DNA from: Niebla homalea
Lineage: Eukaryota; Ascomycota; Lecanoromycetes; Lecanorales; Ramalinaceae
Length of the DNA: 64,000 nucleotides
Assembly: GCA_019925105.1 (NCBI GenBank)
Contig: JAHGAU010000005.1
Coordinates: 744,001 to 808,000, forward strand
Direction: 5' to 3'
Shown here: piece after piece, positions 33,812 through 44,612 of the stretch
Layout: every line of letters starts with the position of its first letter
Position numbering within the stretch: the stretch's first letter is position 1
Translations under genes and position numbers: made by a program
Notes under the pieces: model-generated
What the model saw: only the letters and a program-made list of their open reading frames with translations
What the model was told of the DNA's origin: nothing
Database searches by the model: none

Positions 33812-34602
33812 TGGCCTCGCACTACCGGGCCACAGGTGGCTTCAAGGGTAGGCAGGTAAAGGGTATGGAAGCGGCAACGGCAGCGGCAACGGCGTTTTCT
33901 TCTTTGTATATATCATCAACCACACGGGCAACCTTATCATCCTACTCCTCATGACGAGACCAATCTGTTCGATAGCTGTGGTGTCCTCGCGGCATGTGGC
34001 GAGGTTAGAAAATGGCCCGTGGCTGTTGAAAGCTTGATTTTAACGTCCGAGTCTAATCTACAGTACAATTGTTGTATCGCAGCAATCCTCCCTACTTATT
34101 TTCCAAGAGCCCACGCGCGGCTGACTAGGGCAGCCCGACACCTGACTTGGGAGGACATAAAATATCAGATTAGATGAGGTCAGGTAAGGTGCGATGTAGG
34201 ACGAGGGGACTGACCCCATCACGATTGCAAATCGAGTGTTTGACATTGATTGATTACAAAAACTACAGCATATGGCTTGGTCGGAGTATAGAGCGAGAGA
34301 TTGCTCGCTGAACAGAGATTGCTTTTGAAGAGGAGGGACTAGCAATGAGGCTATTCGTCATCATCAATCATGAAAAGCCTCCTTTGCCAATAATGTTAGG
34401 GCCGCCACCTTGTTCGCCATCGTCTGGACCAACGCCATCGCTCTCGCATGCAGCTATGCATATCGTGATCATCATCAAAGCCTGCCACTCCTTTTGACAG
34501 GGGTCATTATTTGGCAAGTGCCGTCTAACATCGAGCGCAATCTCCATTGTCCCTTAAGCAATCGATGTTCCACAGTGTCTGATTCCAGCCGCTTTCCTAC
34601 CA
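33812..34602. other. Convergent intergenic region
   Basis: About 0.8 kb between the stops of nuo78 and byr4. No gene supported; a plus-strand ORF from 34410 runs into the antisense of byr4. Confidence 0.5.
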
Positions 34603-37600
34603 CTAACCCTCCTTGCCTGCTGCGTATCCCATGGCTTTACCGCGAATGGCCCATCTCCAGTCATCGTCACGCTTCACATTCTCGCCGACCCACGCGTCAA
34701 CCTTGTTTCTCCACCGTTCTTCCTCCAAGCGTAATCTGCGGACAAATTCTGGGCCAACGTCGAACTCTTCTCCAATGACCAACGGTTCGACCTCGTCAGC
34801 AAAATCAATTTCTTTGCTGGGCTCCTGAATCGAATGCCCTCCGAAATTACTTGCTCCATCACGCATGCTGCCGCTCTGGGACTGAAAGCCTCCTTTTGGC
34901 TTGTCGTCCAGATCTTCGAATCCCGCAAACGGATCATCGTCTTCGTCTGCGGTCTCAGGGCTCATAGGGTTGGAATCTGAGAGCGGAGCTCTCGCCATAG
35001 TAGGTCCAGCTTTAAGCCAACACATACGTTGTGGGTCAAATACCATACCCCCGCTCATCTGCACTCCCTTGCTGGCTCCGACATTGGCGATTAGAGCCGG
35101 AGCGGCTTTTGTGGTGTTGGTTGGACTCTTTGGGCCCGGAGAACCAAGTGGAGAAGAGGATGGCGGAGGAAGGTCGAAGGGAGACAAGGCATTTTCGTTC
35201 CCTTCCCATCGAAACAGAGCCGGGTTCCATTTCATGCCCTTTTCCGTCTTCGCTTGACCGTGGACCTCACCCATGGGTTTAATTAGATGTGGCTTCTGCG
35301 GTGGGCCTTTTGGTCGGCGTTTCATGTGAGACCTTGGAGTGGACGGGACTTTGGTTGACAAATGAGATGGCGCTCTGAAGTTCGTGCTGATTGAGGAAAG
35401 AGGTCCACCAGTCTCACGGACGGTCGGCAGCGACGGCGTGCTGGTCAGGGTGCCCGAGACAGACCCAATGCGCTGCTCGCGAGCGAGGCGAGACGCATTG
35501 GTATCTCTAGCGAAGCGCGGAACTAGGACTTGCTTCGTTGGACTGAAAAGAGTGGACGGCGGCTGAGACGGCGGTTGTTCGTTGACGGAGGAGGAAGAGG
35601 CATTACTATGCTGGCCAAGACCAAGCCTGCTGCGCAACTGGACTGACTTTGGAGCGCCACGGGCAATCGGCTGCTTCATGAATTTTGATTCGCTTGACGC
35701 TGATGTTGGTAGATCGTCAAAGATTTCCAGCTCGTTGCCGTCTCCAAAAGCGCGACGCCGAGTAGGCTTTGTGAGGGTGCGTTTAGAAGCAGCTTCTCTC
35801 ATCAAATGTTCCGGCGCAAGACGCCCATTTGTGGGAGTTGTAGGTCTGTGCGGATGCGATAGACGGGATAGTGGGCGGTTCACAGGAGCATTCTCGTTTG
35901 AGTCCGAAGACCCAGGGCGTGTAGTATGTCGTCCAGGCTTGATACTGATGTGGTGAGATTGCGCATGGGATGTTCCAGCCGGGAGAAAGGGCACGGGCGG
36001 CTTGCGAGCATTCGACATGCTGGATTCAGCACCAGCTCGATCAACCGGCGTCTTTGGTCGGGATGGCAGGGCTTGTCTAGCAACGCCATAATCACCCCCT
36101 CGTGAAGGCGGACGCTGATAAGCAGGTTGACGAGCAGGCGAGGGTTGGTTCTTGGTCATCGTAGGCATCGATCGCTTGGCTTTGAGATAGGTCGCAGGAT
36201 GCGTGGCATTCTGCCCGCGTAAAGTGTCTTGGGAAGACTTTGAATTCAGGGGCCGTCGGCTGGGCGTGGATGGGGTGGAGTCATGGGATAAGGTCGAGGG
36301 CGTTGGTATCGCCGAAAATGTGGATGAATGTACGATTTGACCGCCGAGTCGAGACCCAGGTCTTTTGTACTGAGGTGCTGGCCCACTCTCCGAAACGGAC
36401 TCCAAGGTAGAGCGGGGGCGATCATGGGATGAAGGTCTGGGTATCCTGCTGGGCCCCTGCTCGGCTTTGTTGGTGAAAGTTAGGGTGATGCCAGTCCTGC
36501 GGGCAGGACTTGTCTGTCTTGTCGCTTTGAGTTTGAGGTTACGGTTCAAAGTAAGCTTGCCAGAATCAAATACATCGCCATCGCCAATATCAATGCCCGA
36601 AAAGAAGTCATCTTTATGGGCGCCAGCTGTCTCCATAGAAGGCTTGGAAGTCCCCTTTGCAAGAAGAGGCTCAGGCTCCGTTGCTGTGGTATCGATTCGT
36701 TTTTTCAGGGCTTCTTCAAACTTGAAATTGCTGTCCGGTAGTATCAAGCCATCCAATCCATCATCCTCACTCTCGGCAGTCAAACAGCTGGAAGCGCTGG
36801 GGCTGAACGCAGAGATGGAGGAACTGGGATTGGATCTCATGTCTCGCCTGGTCCCGCCAAATCTAGTCCCAAGGCTTCCCTCGGCCCAATCCATGTCGAA
36901 ATCTTCTGTCACGTTGGACGCTGGAGTTTTCGGCGTGTCTTTGCGAAGAGACAATCGCAGTGGCTTGCCATCCTTGGGCAATTCCAAATCGTCCTCCATG
37001 TTCTCGACCTCTTTCTGCACCTTTGCTGGTGGTGGGACGAAACTGATGGGTTTCTGAGGTGATCGATTCTTGGCTATCTTGATGGTCGGAACGTCACCAA
37101 AGAAATTATCCTCGTCGTCGTCTTTGAATTTGTCAAGCGTTGTAGCACCGCTTCGACTTTTCGTGGCGGATGCAAGCCGTTCCATGAAGCTCATACTTGA
37201 TTGGGGTTTTGCTGGATTTGGCGAAGGTGGGAACTCTGCGCTAAAGCCTTGCAGTGAGTCGGATGATTCGCCGATGTCTCTTGCCTTGAGCTTCAGTCCT
37301 CCTTCTTGCTGTTTTGGCAGGTCAATATCTTCGCCCCAGTCATCGACCAAGGCTTGCTTCAGACGCCTTCCCCCGAGTCGTTTGATAGTACCGCCCAGCA
37401 GCGCTGAAGCAGGTACATTTTGAGGTATTGGAATCCCAGCGCTCTTGGCGGAGCTGATGGCATCTGCGGTAGATTTCTCGTCGTCAGCTGGGATCAGCAC
37501 CTGCCAGTCATCATCGAATCCACCGGTTGAGTCACGATCCGAGCGGGTTGACATGCGTGATGAGACTGAATCTCTGTGCGGATGAGTGGAGCCGACGGTC

Positions 37601-37716
37601 GTGCTGGACGCATGACGAAAGTGGAGGTCCTCGAGACCCTGAAAGTCTGCATCGTCATCCCAGTTCTCTATAGTTCCATCCGCTGCCGGTCTTTGCTTCA
37701 AGGTTAGTGGCTCCAT
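34603..37716 (-). CDS. byr4: Cytokinesis checkpoint protein Byr4/Bfa1
   Basis: The scaffold part of the two-component GAP (with Cdc16/Bub2) that restrains the septation/mitotic-exit GTPase Spg1/Tem1 at spindle pole bodies. It is a single exon. From the Met at 37716 (MEPLTLKQRPAADG) it is 1,037 residues; the frame is open to 37764 (16 more residues), and CCTCACAG just inside that extension could be a splice acceptor. The amino end has the family motif IENWDDDADFQGLEDLHFR; the carboxyl third has KPHLIKPMGEVHGQAKTEKG, KWNPALFRWEGNENALSPFD and a final EFVRRLRLEEERWRNKVDAW. Between them lies a long Ser/Pro/Arg-rich, probably disordered and phosphorylated, region. Confidence 0.9.
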   Translation of the reverse strand: MEPLTLKQRPAADGTIENWDDDADFQGLEDLHFRHASSTTVGSTHPHRDSVSSRMSTRSDRDSTGGFDDDWQVLIPADDEKSTADAISSAKSAGIPIPQNVPASALLGGTIKRLGGRRLKQALVDDWGEDIDLPKQQEGGLKLKARDIGESSDSLQGFSAEFPPSPNPAKPQSSMSFMERLASATKSRSGATTLDKFKDDDEDNFFGDVPTIKIAKNRSPQKPISFVPPPAKVQKEVENMEDDLELPKDGKPLRLSLRKDTPKTPASNVTEDFDMDWAEGSLGTRFGGTRRDMRSNPSSSISAFSPSASSCLTAESEDDGLDGLILPDSNFKFEEALKKRIDTTATEPEPLLAKGTSKPSMETAGAHKDDFFSGIDIGDGDVFDSGKLTLNRNLKLKATRQTSPARRTGITLTFTNKAEQGPSRIPRPSSHDRPRSTLESVSESGPAPQYKRPGSRLGGQIVHSSTFSAIPTPSTLSHDSTPSTPSRRPLNSKSSQDTLRGQNATHPATYLKAKRSMPTMTKNQPSPARQPAYQRPPSRGGDYGVARQALPSRPKTPVDRAGAESSMSNARKPPVPFLPAGTSHAQSHHISIKPGRHTTRPGSSDSNENAPVNRPLSRLSHPHRPTTPTNGRLAPEHLMREAASKRTLTKPTRRRAFGDGNELEIFDDLPTSASSESKFMKQPIARGAPKSVQLRSRLGLGQHSNASSSSVNEQPPSQPPSTLFSPTKQVLVPRFARDTNASRLAREQRIGSVSGTLTSTPSLPTVRETGGPLSSISTNFRAPSHLSTKVPSTPRSHMKRRPKGPPQKPHLIKPMGEVHGQAKTEKGMKWNPALFRWEGNENALSPFDLPPPSSSPLGSPGPKSPTNTTKAAPALIANVGASKGVQMSGGMVFDPQRMCWLKAGPTMARAPLSDSNPMSPETADEDDDPFAGFEDLDDKPKGGFQSQSGSMRDGASNFGGHSIQEPSKEIDFADEVEPLVIGEEFDVGPEFVRRLRLEEERWRNKVDAWVGENVKRDDDWRWAIRGKAMGYAAGKEG

Positions 37717-38291
37717 AGTAGCTCCTTCCCGAATTCGCTTTTTGAATTCCTGTGAGGACGTCAATGCTGGAGATCAACGACCCAAGATGCGCACAGCTAG
37801 TTCGCAAATGTTTGAAACGTTGCTTATGCCATTCTCGAGGTCCAATTGATGTTCATGCAGTAGTAGTGAGTGATATCGGTAGGGAAATTCGACAATTTGG
37901 TGGCTCGAATGATTTCTTAGAGACAAATCTATCAAGATGACAAGCTACTACATCCGGCAAATATTTGTTAGTGAGTATGACCGAGCAAAGAGCTCGAAGC
38001 CGTCAAGACGGCGCAAAGCTCGTGAGCGTTTGGCGAACAGTAGGGAGTATGCTGGGTCTGTCGATGGTGGAAGGAAGTGAGGTCTGATTATTCGCCGGCC
38101 GCTAGCCGTCCAGCCTCCCTTGCCTCCTCCGCAGCTGCACTCTTGCGCTAGCTATATTCAGGTTACACCCGAAACGCGTCTTTACGGCATCACGGCGTAG
38201 GTGACGTGACGCCGTGGTGCGACAGCGTTTCAAAAAGGCGCATTTCGCGTCATTTGTAGTTCTTTGGTCATCAGTCGTGCTGTCACCCGCT
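37717..38291. promoter_or_regulatory. Divergent promoter, byr4 / XRCC4-like
   Basis: About 0.57 kb between divergent starts. No motif singled out. Confidence 0.4.
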
Positions 38292-39469
38292 ATGGCCGGA
38301 GCGCAAGTGCTACGGCTACCGCGTAGTGATAGCGAGGGTGACTTCGTACTTGTCAATATCTCTTCCAACGGGTCGAAACCACTTGATCTGAAACTTGAAG
38401 CCACCGAGGGTGAAAGCCCGTATATTACTACAAGTGTGTACTTTGCAAGCCTCCGTCATCGCCGAGGTGACTGACCACTGATGCCTCAAGCCTAGTTAAA
38501 CATTCGCGTATATCCCAACTCCGTGACTCCAAAAACTCCTTGGATGACAAGTCATGGGAGCTACTTCTTCGTTGCATCTTCCTCTATGAGCCAATCTCGA
38601 CACATCTACGGTCCAACCTGCAAGTTGTCGCCGCCGTAAATGGTGGGAAGCTATCAATCAAGTTACGAAATAACATCCAAGGAATCATTCAGAATCTAGG
38701 CGAGGTAGTTTTGAAGGAAGACCAGGATCTTGAACTAGATACTATCGGCTGGACGAACTCGGCAATTCTTCGTGGCAACTGTCTAGCGTCAGAATTGCAG
38801 TCTCTGCAGCAGAAATACAACGACCAAGGTGCCACCATTGAGGCGCTCAATAAGCAGCTCTTGGACCTCATCAAAGCTAAGGAAGATCATGAGACGGCGC
38901 TCCTGGAAAAGTTCCGCGAATTGCTGAATGAGAAGAAGCTCAAGATCCGCGACCAACAGCGACTGCTGGCCGGCGCCAAAATCGATCCCGAGCACGCAGT
39001 CAAAGTAGAGGCTGCGAGAGCAGCTGGCGGCAAAGGGAGAAAGGCAGGAAAGTCAAAAGCGGGCAAACGCAAAGCGCCAGTCGCAGAAAGCGACACGGAT
39101 GAAGATGCTACATTTGGGACAGTGCCGGAACTGAAGAAAGAAGAGAGCGAAGACGATGGGATTAGGGCTACCCCTGAGCCCAGTAGTGGTGGTGATGATG
39201 TTACCGAGGACGAGGATGACGATCTGGCCGAGAATCTGACGAAGGATGAATCAAGTATTGCTCTTCCAGGGAGAGGCCCGTCTGACATTAACGACATGAG
39301 CGACAAGCAAGCCATGCAGCTTGACGGTCCAGCCTCTGATCCAGATCCGGTTATCGAAGGGAGCCTGGACGGGGCCGATCCAACAGATGCAGTAGGATCG
39401 ATAAAGGCAGTGAGCCCCACTGCTAATGACGAGGACGAGACCACCGAAGACGACGATGACGAATTATGA
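38292..39469 (+). CDS. XRCC4-like DNA end-joining protein
   Basis: Probably the fungal XRCC4/Lif1 counterpart, the partner of DNA ligase IV in non-homologous end joining. Two exons, 38292-38433 and 38496-39469 (intron 62 bp), give 371 residues starting MAGAQVLRLPRSDSEGDFVL. The layout fits the family: a beta-rich head (to about residue 120), a long coiled coil (LQSLQQKYNDQGATIEALNK to EKFRELLNEKKLKIRDQQ) and a disordered tail with a basic patch (GGKGRKAGKSKAGKRKAP) and acidic stretches ending DDDDEL. An in-frame ATG at 38214 would add 26 hydrophobic residues and looks less likely. Assignment rests on layout and the SNGSKPLDLKLEATEGES head motif. Confidence 0.72.
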
Positions 39470-39622
39470 GATGGACCTACGCTCACGAATGATGGTCACG
39501 AATTGTGCTCAGGTGGGATGAGATTTGAATATTCTCTCAGAACGAAGCGATGTCAACCCGTCTTCCAGTGCAAGTTGACGTGTCACTCATCAGTCTATGA
39601 AATGTACTCCAATAACATCGGT

Positions 39623-41811
39623 TCATGATGAGCAACTGCATTGCATGCCACGCCCTTCCCTCGGTACGTCTCCGCACCATCTCTCCTCTTCCGCCCTAGC
39701 ATCTCCATCGGATTCGTCTGCCCAATGATCCTCAAACGGCCGCTCTGCCATCCTCATAACTCTTGCAAGCACCTCTCGTTCTCCACCCTTCCCCACCCTC
39801 TTTATAATCTCGTCCAAGATCCATGATCGGGGCACAAACTTCGGGTTAACCCTCTTCATCTCCGTTTGCCTGTCCTGAGCATCGTCAAGGTTATTGCCCC
39901 AATCCATCGCCACCCGCCCGGCCCACCGCTGAAGCCATTGACCCAATCTCTGCATGCCTTCTTCCTCACTGACCCCCGCAGATTGAGAAATACCCTCATT
40001 ATGGAGGAATGTTCTGGCTGCATTTCTTCTTGAGTCGTCATTGGCCAGCAGATCCGTGACCCGAATATCGGTCAATCGCCGAAAGAAATGATTGAAGTCT
40101 AGTTCAAGTGCCTCCAAAGTATCCAGCAGTTCTGAAAACAAGTCATCAAAATCCTTCTCCTGCTCGCTCTTCAACCCCAATCGCGCGCGCATCAAGCGCG
40201 TGTACTCGGCCATGAATACAGCCTTGTATTCCTCACCAACAGCCTGAATGATCGTCTCCGCGCGCTTGATGAGCTCCGGCGCAAAGTCTTGGGTGACACC
40301 CTTCTCAACAAAACCCTCATCGTCAACTTTATCTCCAGCTCCGATCAATTCACCCATGCTCTCACCCAGTCGCACCAGATTCCACCAAATGACCGACGGC
40401 TGATTCTTGTAACTGTAGCGGAGCATGTGGTCATCATGATTGGGAGTGTAGCTGGGATCGAAGTTGTCCAGGAAGGCGAACGGGCCAAAGTCAAGCGAGA
40501 GGCCCAGGAGACTGGTGTTGTCTGTGTTGAGGACGCCGTTGGTGAATGCATAAGCCTGCCATGCTGCGACGGTCTTCGCGTTGCGCCGTGCAATAGCCCG
40601 GTAAAGGCGAGTGTACCGGTTCTCTTCGGCGCCTGTCGCTCCTTGGATGGTGGATTTTGGGACGCTGAAAGAGACCTCATGTGCTGCCTGGGTCATGGGC
40701 GAAGTAGAATTGAGCGCGGAAGGCAGAGACTCCCAGCCGGGGTAAACGTCCTCCGCGACGTAGTCTGACAACTGCCGGATCAGCTTTCTATCTCCTCGAG
40801 CACGTAAGATGTCGTATGTGCCGATCCGGAGCCATGACTGAGCAAACCGAGCGACGATGGCTCCAGGCTCCAGATGTTCGCGTCGTACTTTGGTGTTTTG
40901 GAGTAAAGTTAGTGAAAGAGCCCGGGTTGATGGAATCCCAAGACCGTTCAAAGCTAAGCAATGGTGAGTAGCCAGGAATGAGTGGTCACATGTTGTGAGG
41001 AGCTTACCTTCGGAAACAATGTATTCACGGATGCTCGACCGGAGCACGGCCTTGCCGTCCGCAAACCTTGAGTAAGGTGTGATACCAGCGCCTTTCAATT
41101 GGATCTCATATCGAATCTTGGTCGCAGGATTTGTAGATTCGAAAAGTGATATGGCTCGCTGTATCCTGATTAGCTTCATAGCTTGTCAGCAGAGTGTCAA
41201 AGGCACTTACGCCGTCACCCAATTGTCCAGCCCATGAACCGCTACAATCAGATCAGCTTTTGTGATGCTTGAATATGTTATAACTTAGCGCATCTTACAA
41301 TTGCCAGCCTGCAGTGCCGTCAGCTCACTACCCCTTCCGAGCATCGAGTCCCGAGCTGACCTCCATAGCATTGAGCCCACGGATAGATACCCTCTCTGTT
41401 GTCCTCATCCCAGAATATCTTGTTTCCTGCAACGAGACTTTTGAACTCCTCTGAAGTCTCCACCCCATCTTTCAAGCCAATATCTTTCAGAGCAGATCTA
41501 CTCACACTCAGCAACTCGGGATTGTCAGAGTGTTCAGGGCGCACGTATGTGTATAGTGCGCCCTTGACGATTCGTGGGCCGATGGCGCCTCTTGGAGTAT
41601 TATGGGAAGACAATGGCGTTGGGTACTGTTGATCTGGCGGTAACCTCGAGGTGAAAACATTTGATTTTGGTAGGTCCTCCAACGATAAACGAGATGATAC
41701 TCCATTACTGGTAGCCATATTGGATTTGGTCGACGTAGCCGCTGCCACTTGCCTCAGACTTGAACGAACCCTGTGCGCGCAATGAGGCAGAACGCGGTGA
41801 AGCATATACAC
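39623..41811 (-). CDS. Selenoprotein-O family AMPylase (Fmp40-like)
   Basis: A protein adenylyltransferase with a pseudokinase fold; the yeast (Fmp40) and human (SelO) relatives are mitochondrial and modify redox proteins. Five exons (41361-41811, 41299-41308, 41211-41241, 41008-41158, 39623-40953) join to 657 residues. The second exon is only 10 nt; with its neighbours it rebuilds YPWAQCYGGWQFGSWAGQLGDG, the conserved YxGxQFG..QLGDGRA motif. Further motifs are RYEIQLKGAGITPYSRFADG and LNTDNTSLLGLSLDFGPF. The 54-bp fourth intron (40954-41007) is in frame. The protein ends CSCSS, with Cys where animals have selenocysteine. The amino end (MYMLHRVLPHCAHRVRSSLR) suits mitochondrial import. Confidence 0.94.
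41299..41308 (-). other. 10-nt microexon of the SelO-like gene
   Basis: GCTGGCAATT, preceded by TGCAG and followed by GTAAGA. It contributes the end of Gly, Trp-Gln and the start of Phe. Skipping it would shift the frame. Confidence 0.8.
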
Positions 41812-42188
41812 CGACCAGAGGATGTGTTTGGTGTTATTATGAAGTTAAATGGAGAGGAAGAAATCACCTTCTGGACCCAGGTTGATATAAAGCCGCCATC
41901 TGTAAATCATTTCATAAATCTGTAAATGACGTATAATGCGTCGAGATCCGACGATTACTGCCGAGACTGCGTTATAGATACGTACGTACCTATCTTGCCT
42001 GACGCATCCAGAGCCACCGGTGCCGCTGCTTCATGAGCGAAAATGTGTCAGTGCTGTTAATCGCTTCAACCATTGGACGGGTTCAGTGGTATTCAACTAT
42101 TTGCCTTTTAGGAAGGTCTACGTCCCGCAACAAGGCCACTGCGGGAGAGCTATCACGCAGTCGACGACTTACACATCATCACTCCAGA
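41812..42188. promoter_or_regulatory. Divergent promoter, SelO-like / aldo-keto reductase
   Basis: About 0.38 kb between divergent starts. It has a small repeat ATCTGTAAAT near 41898 and 41918. The AKR frame is open back to an ATG at 42033, but that extension is not AKR-like. Confidence 0.4.
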
Positions 42189-43076
42189 ATGGCCAAGATC
42201 GATACGCCAATCCCAACACTAAAACTGAATGATGGAAGCTCAATGCCAATGCTAGGATATGGGGTTGGCACAGCTTGGTACAAAAGCGGCCCAGGCGGTA
42301 TCGACCGCCCTACCGTTGACGCCATCAAAATGGCCCTGAAGCTCGGTTATAATCACATTGACGAAGCCGAGATGTACAACACTGAGGCAGAAGCGGGTAT
42401 AGCTATCAAAGAGAGCAAAGTTCCAAGGTCGCAGATCTACGTTACAAGCAAAGTTCAAACTAATTTTCATGATATCCCGAGCGCTATCGATGCCAGTCTC
42501 AAGAAATTGCAACTTGACTACGTGGATCTGTATCTTATTCACTCGCCCTTCCCCGCCAAGTCTGATACGGACCTGCAAAAGGCCTGGACAGCTATGGAGA
42601 CGGTCAAGGCATCGGGCAAGGCAAAGTCCATCGGCGTCTCAAACTTTCTCATTCCACATTTCGAAACCATTCTAAAGACGGCATCTGTAATGCCAGTCAT
42701 CAACCAGATCGAGTATCACCCGTACCTACAGCACGGGCCTCTCCTAGATTACCACAAGTCGCATAACATAGCGACATCAGCTTATGCGCCATTGACAGCA
42801 GCCACCAAGGCGAAGCCAGGGCCGGTCGACTCGAAACTAGCTGATTTGGCTAGGAAGTATTTCGTATCCGATGGCGAGGTCAGCTTGCGTTGGTGCATAG
42901 ATCAAGGCATCGTACCAATCACCACATCAGGCAAGGAGCAGCGTCTGAGCGACTACTTACGGACGATGACCTTCAGTATGACCCCAAAAGAAGTAGCCGA
43001 TCTTGCCGAACAGGGGCTGGGCAAACATTATCGAGGCTTCTGGACAAAGTACTTTGACCCCAACGATCGGTCTTGA
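42189..43076 (+). CDS. Aldo-keto reductase
   Basis: A NAD(P)H-dependent carbonyl reductase of the aldo-keto reductase superfamily, 295 residues in one exon, starting MAKIDTPIPTLKLNDGSSMP. The catalytic tetrad is visible: Asp and Tyr in HIDEAEMYNTE, Lys in VTSKV and His in YLIHSPF. Also present are GVSNFLIPHFE and NQIEYHPYLQ of the barrel core, and the cofactor-binding end VPITTSGKEQRL, which replaces the usual Pro-x-(T/S)-x-(K/R) variant. It resembles fungal AKR3-type ketoreductases. The substrate is unknown. A longer reading from 42033 adds 52 residues unlike the family. Confidence 0.93.
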   Translation: MAKIDTPIPTLKLNDGSSMPMLGYGVGTAWYKSGPGGIDRPTVDAIKMALKLGYNHIDEAEMYNTEAEAGIAIKESKVPRSQIYVTSKVQTNFHDIPSAIDASLKKLQLDYVDLYLIHSPFPAKSDTDLQKAWTAMETVKASGKAKSIGVSNFLIPHFETILKTASVMPVINQIEYHPYLQHGPLLDYHKSHNIATSAYAPLTAATKAKPGPVDSKLADLARKYFVSDGEVSLRWCIDQGIVPITTSGKEQRLSDYLRTMTFSMTPKEVADLAEQGLGKHYRGFWTKYFDPNDRS

Positions 43077-44612
43077 CGGACAGGGATAATGGCAGCACAA
43101 GTTCAATGCATGGTGGATCAAGTCATGGCGCAAGGCAGACACGATGTCCCATTGGTAGCCCAATCCCTCACTTCTGATTTGTAAGTATGGGTTTTCTGCA
43201 TGATTTGTTGCAAAGCGAGAACAATATCCACATCTTGGTATGGCGATCGACACATTTAAAGTATTTGGAATTGACCCTCAATTTGCATTTGTCGTCTTCT
43301 CTTCTGGCAATCCAGTAAGACTATGGAGAGGGCACATTGCCTTCGAGACTTCCTCCTACTGTCTTCGATTGGGTTTCGCCGAATGGAGACGCGTTGCAAC
43401 GTGGTTGGATGAGCATTTGATCATTACAGCGTTCCTAAGCATCCGTAGACGTGTCCGGGAACGCAGGCTCGCCCACGTCAGTCTCTCACCTAGCACAATG
43501 GAAAGATTGCGTGGTGGGTCTATTGTGCCAGGTAGCTTCGAGAAGAGGACGATGCCGCTAAGGACTACCAATAGAATCTCTAAAGAGCCGTTTCGGCTCT
43601 GGGAATGGCAGGGCCGATGCGCCTGACCATCTCCCTATCTGGCCACGCGGCGCGGGAATCTGTCATTGTTCGGGGGTATCAAAGTATCAAGTCGGGTGGT
43701 AAGGCGATCCTTGGCAGCTGTGATGGTGGTCATCCAGACCAGCTTGTGAAGGCATGGGTTTCGAAGAGGCTATTGAATATACGCTCATGTCGGTAGTTGA
43801 GCTGCGAAATCCCTCAAAGCTTCAGTGCAATCTAATTGCTTCAGAAGCTATCTTGGCTCCGCTCTTTCATTATAGGAAAGATCCAGCCAGTCGACAAACA
43901 GGGACAACACTCCTGGGAGGGACAAGTTGGCTGTCAGTGTGGCAAGTAGGCCCGCTCGGTCTTTCGACTACATAGCTTCAAATGATTTGCCGTATAGGGA
44001 CTAGCATCATGCAATACCACTGCATGGAAAGGTAGAGAGGAACAGACGATAGCTGATGAATACATGTTGCAGTCAATTGACCAATCACCTGTTGATCTAA
44101 GGATGACAATCAGCGAGAATGGATGGTCTGTGCTCGTATAGTACATCCAGGTTCACTACGATGTTGCCCTAAGGCCACTAGAGTACCTAGAGTACACTCT
44201 AACAGTTTGGATGGCATCGCGACTTGTGGCTGTGATGAGGTCTCCTGCCGAGGTGAGACCGAGGTACAAAAAAAGATAGCCTAAGTGAGTAAAGCGCGCG
44301 TGCCAATATCCCGCAGTATCTCGGACCCCTCGGACGTCACCTCTCGATCGCATGGAGGGAGGACAACAAGGTTTGAGAGGGTACGATAATAGATACAAGG
44401 CTCTTTGCCTCCATTGCAACGTGTCGCCCTCGCGCTTCTCCACCAATCGCATTCTCCATCCAGATCACCGAATCTAATCTTTGAACCGAAGAGCACCGAC
44501 CCAAGCTGAAACATACCGCTTCTCCGCTGTCGATCATCTGCACCGCCATCTTCAACGGCCCACCCACCAGGATAGCAGCCGCCGATCTGCATTGACTACC
44601 ACCGCCCCGACA
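43077..44612. other. 1.5-kb intergenic region, no gene supported
   Basis: The largest ORF, 43240-43626 plus (128 codons), has an unbiased composition and no domain signature. It contains the promoter of the BTB gene. Confidence 0.5.

Noticed and set aside
38887..39486. 199-codon Ser-rich minus-strand ORF
   Set aside because: Antisense of the acidic tail of the XRCC4-like gene; composition is a by-product.
43240..43626. 128-codon plus-strand ORF
   Set aside because: No domain, no coding bias visible and no splice-linked continuation.
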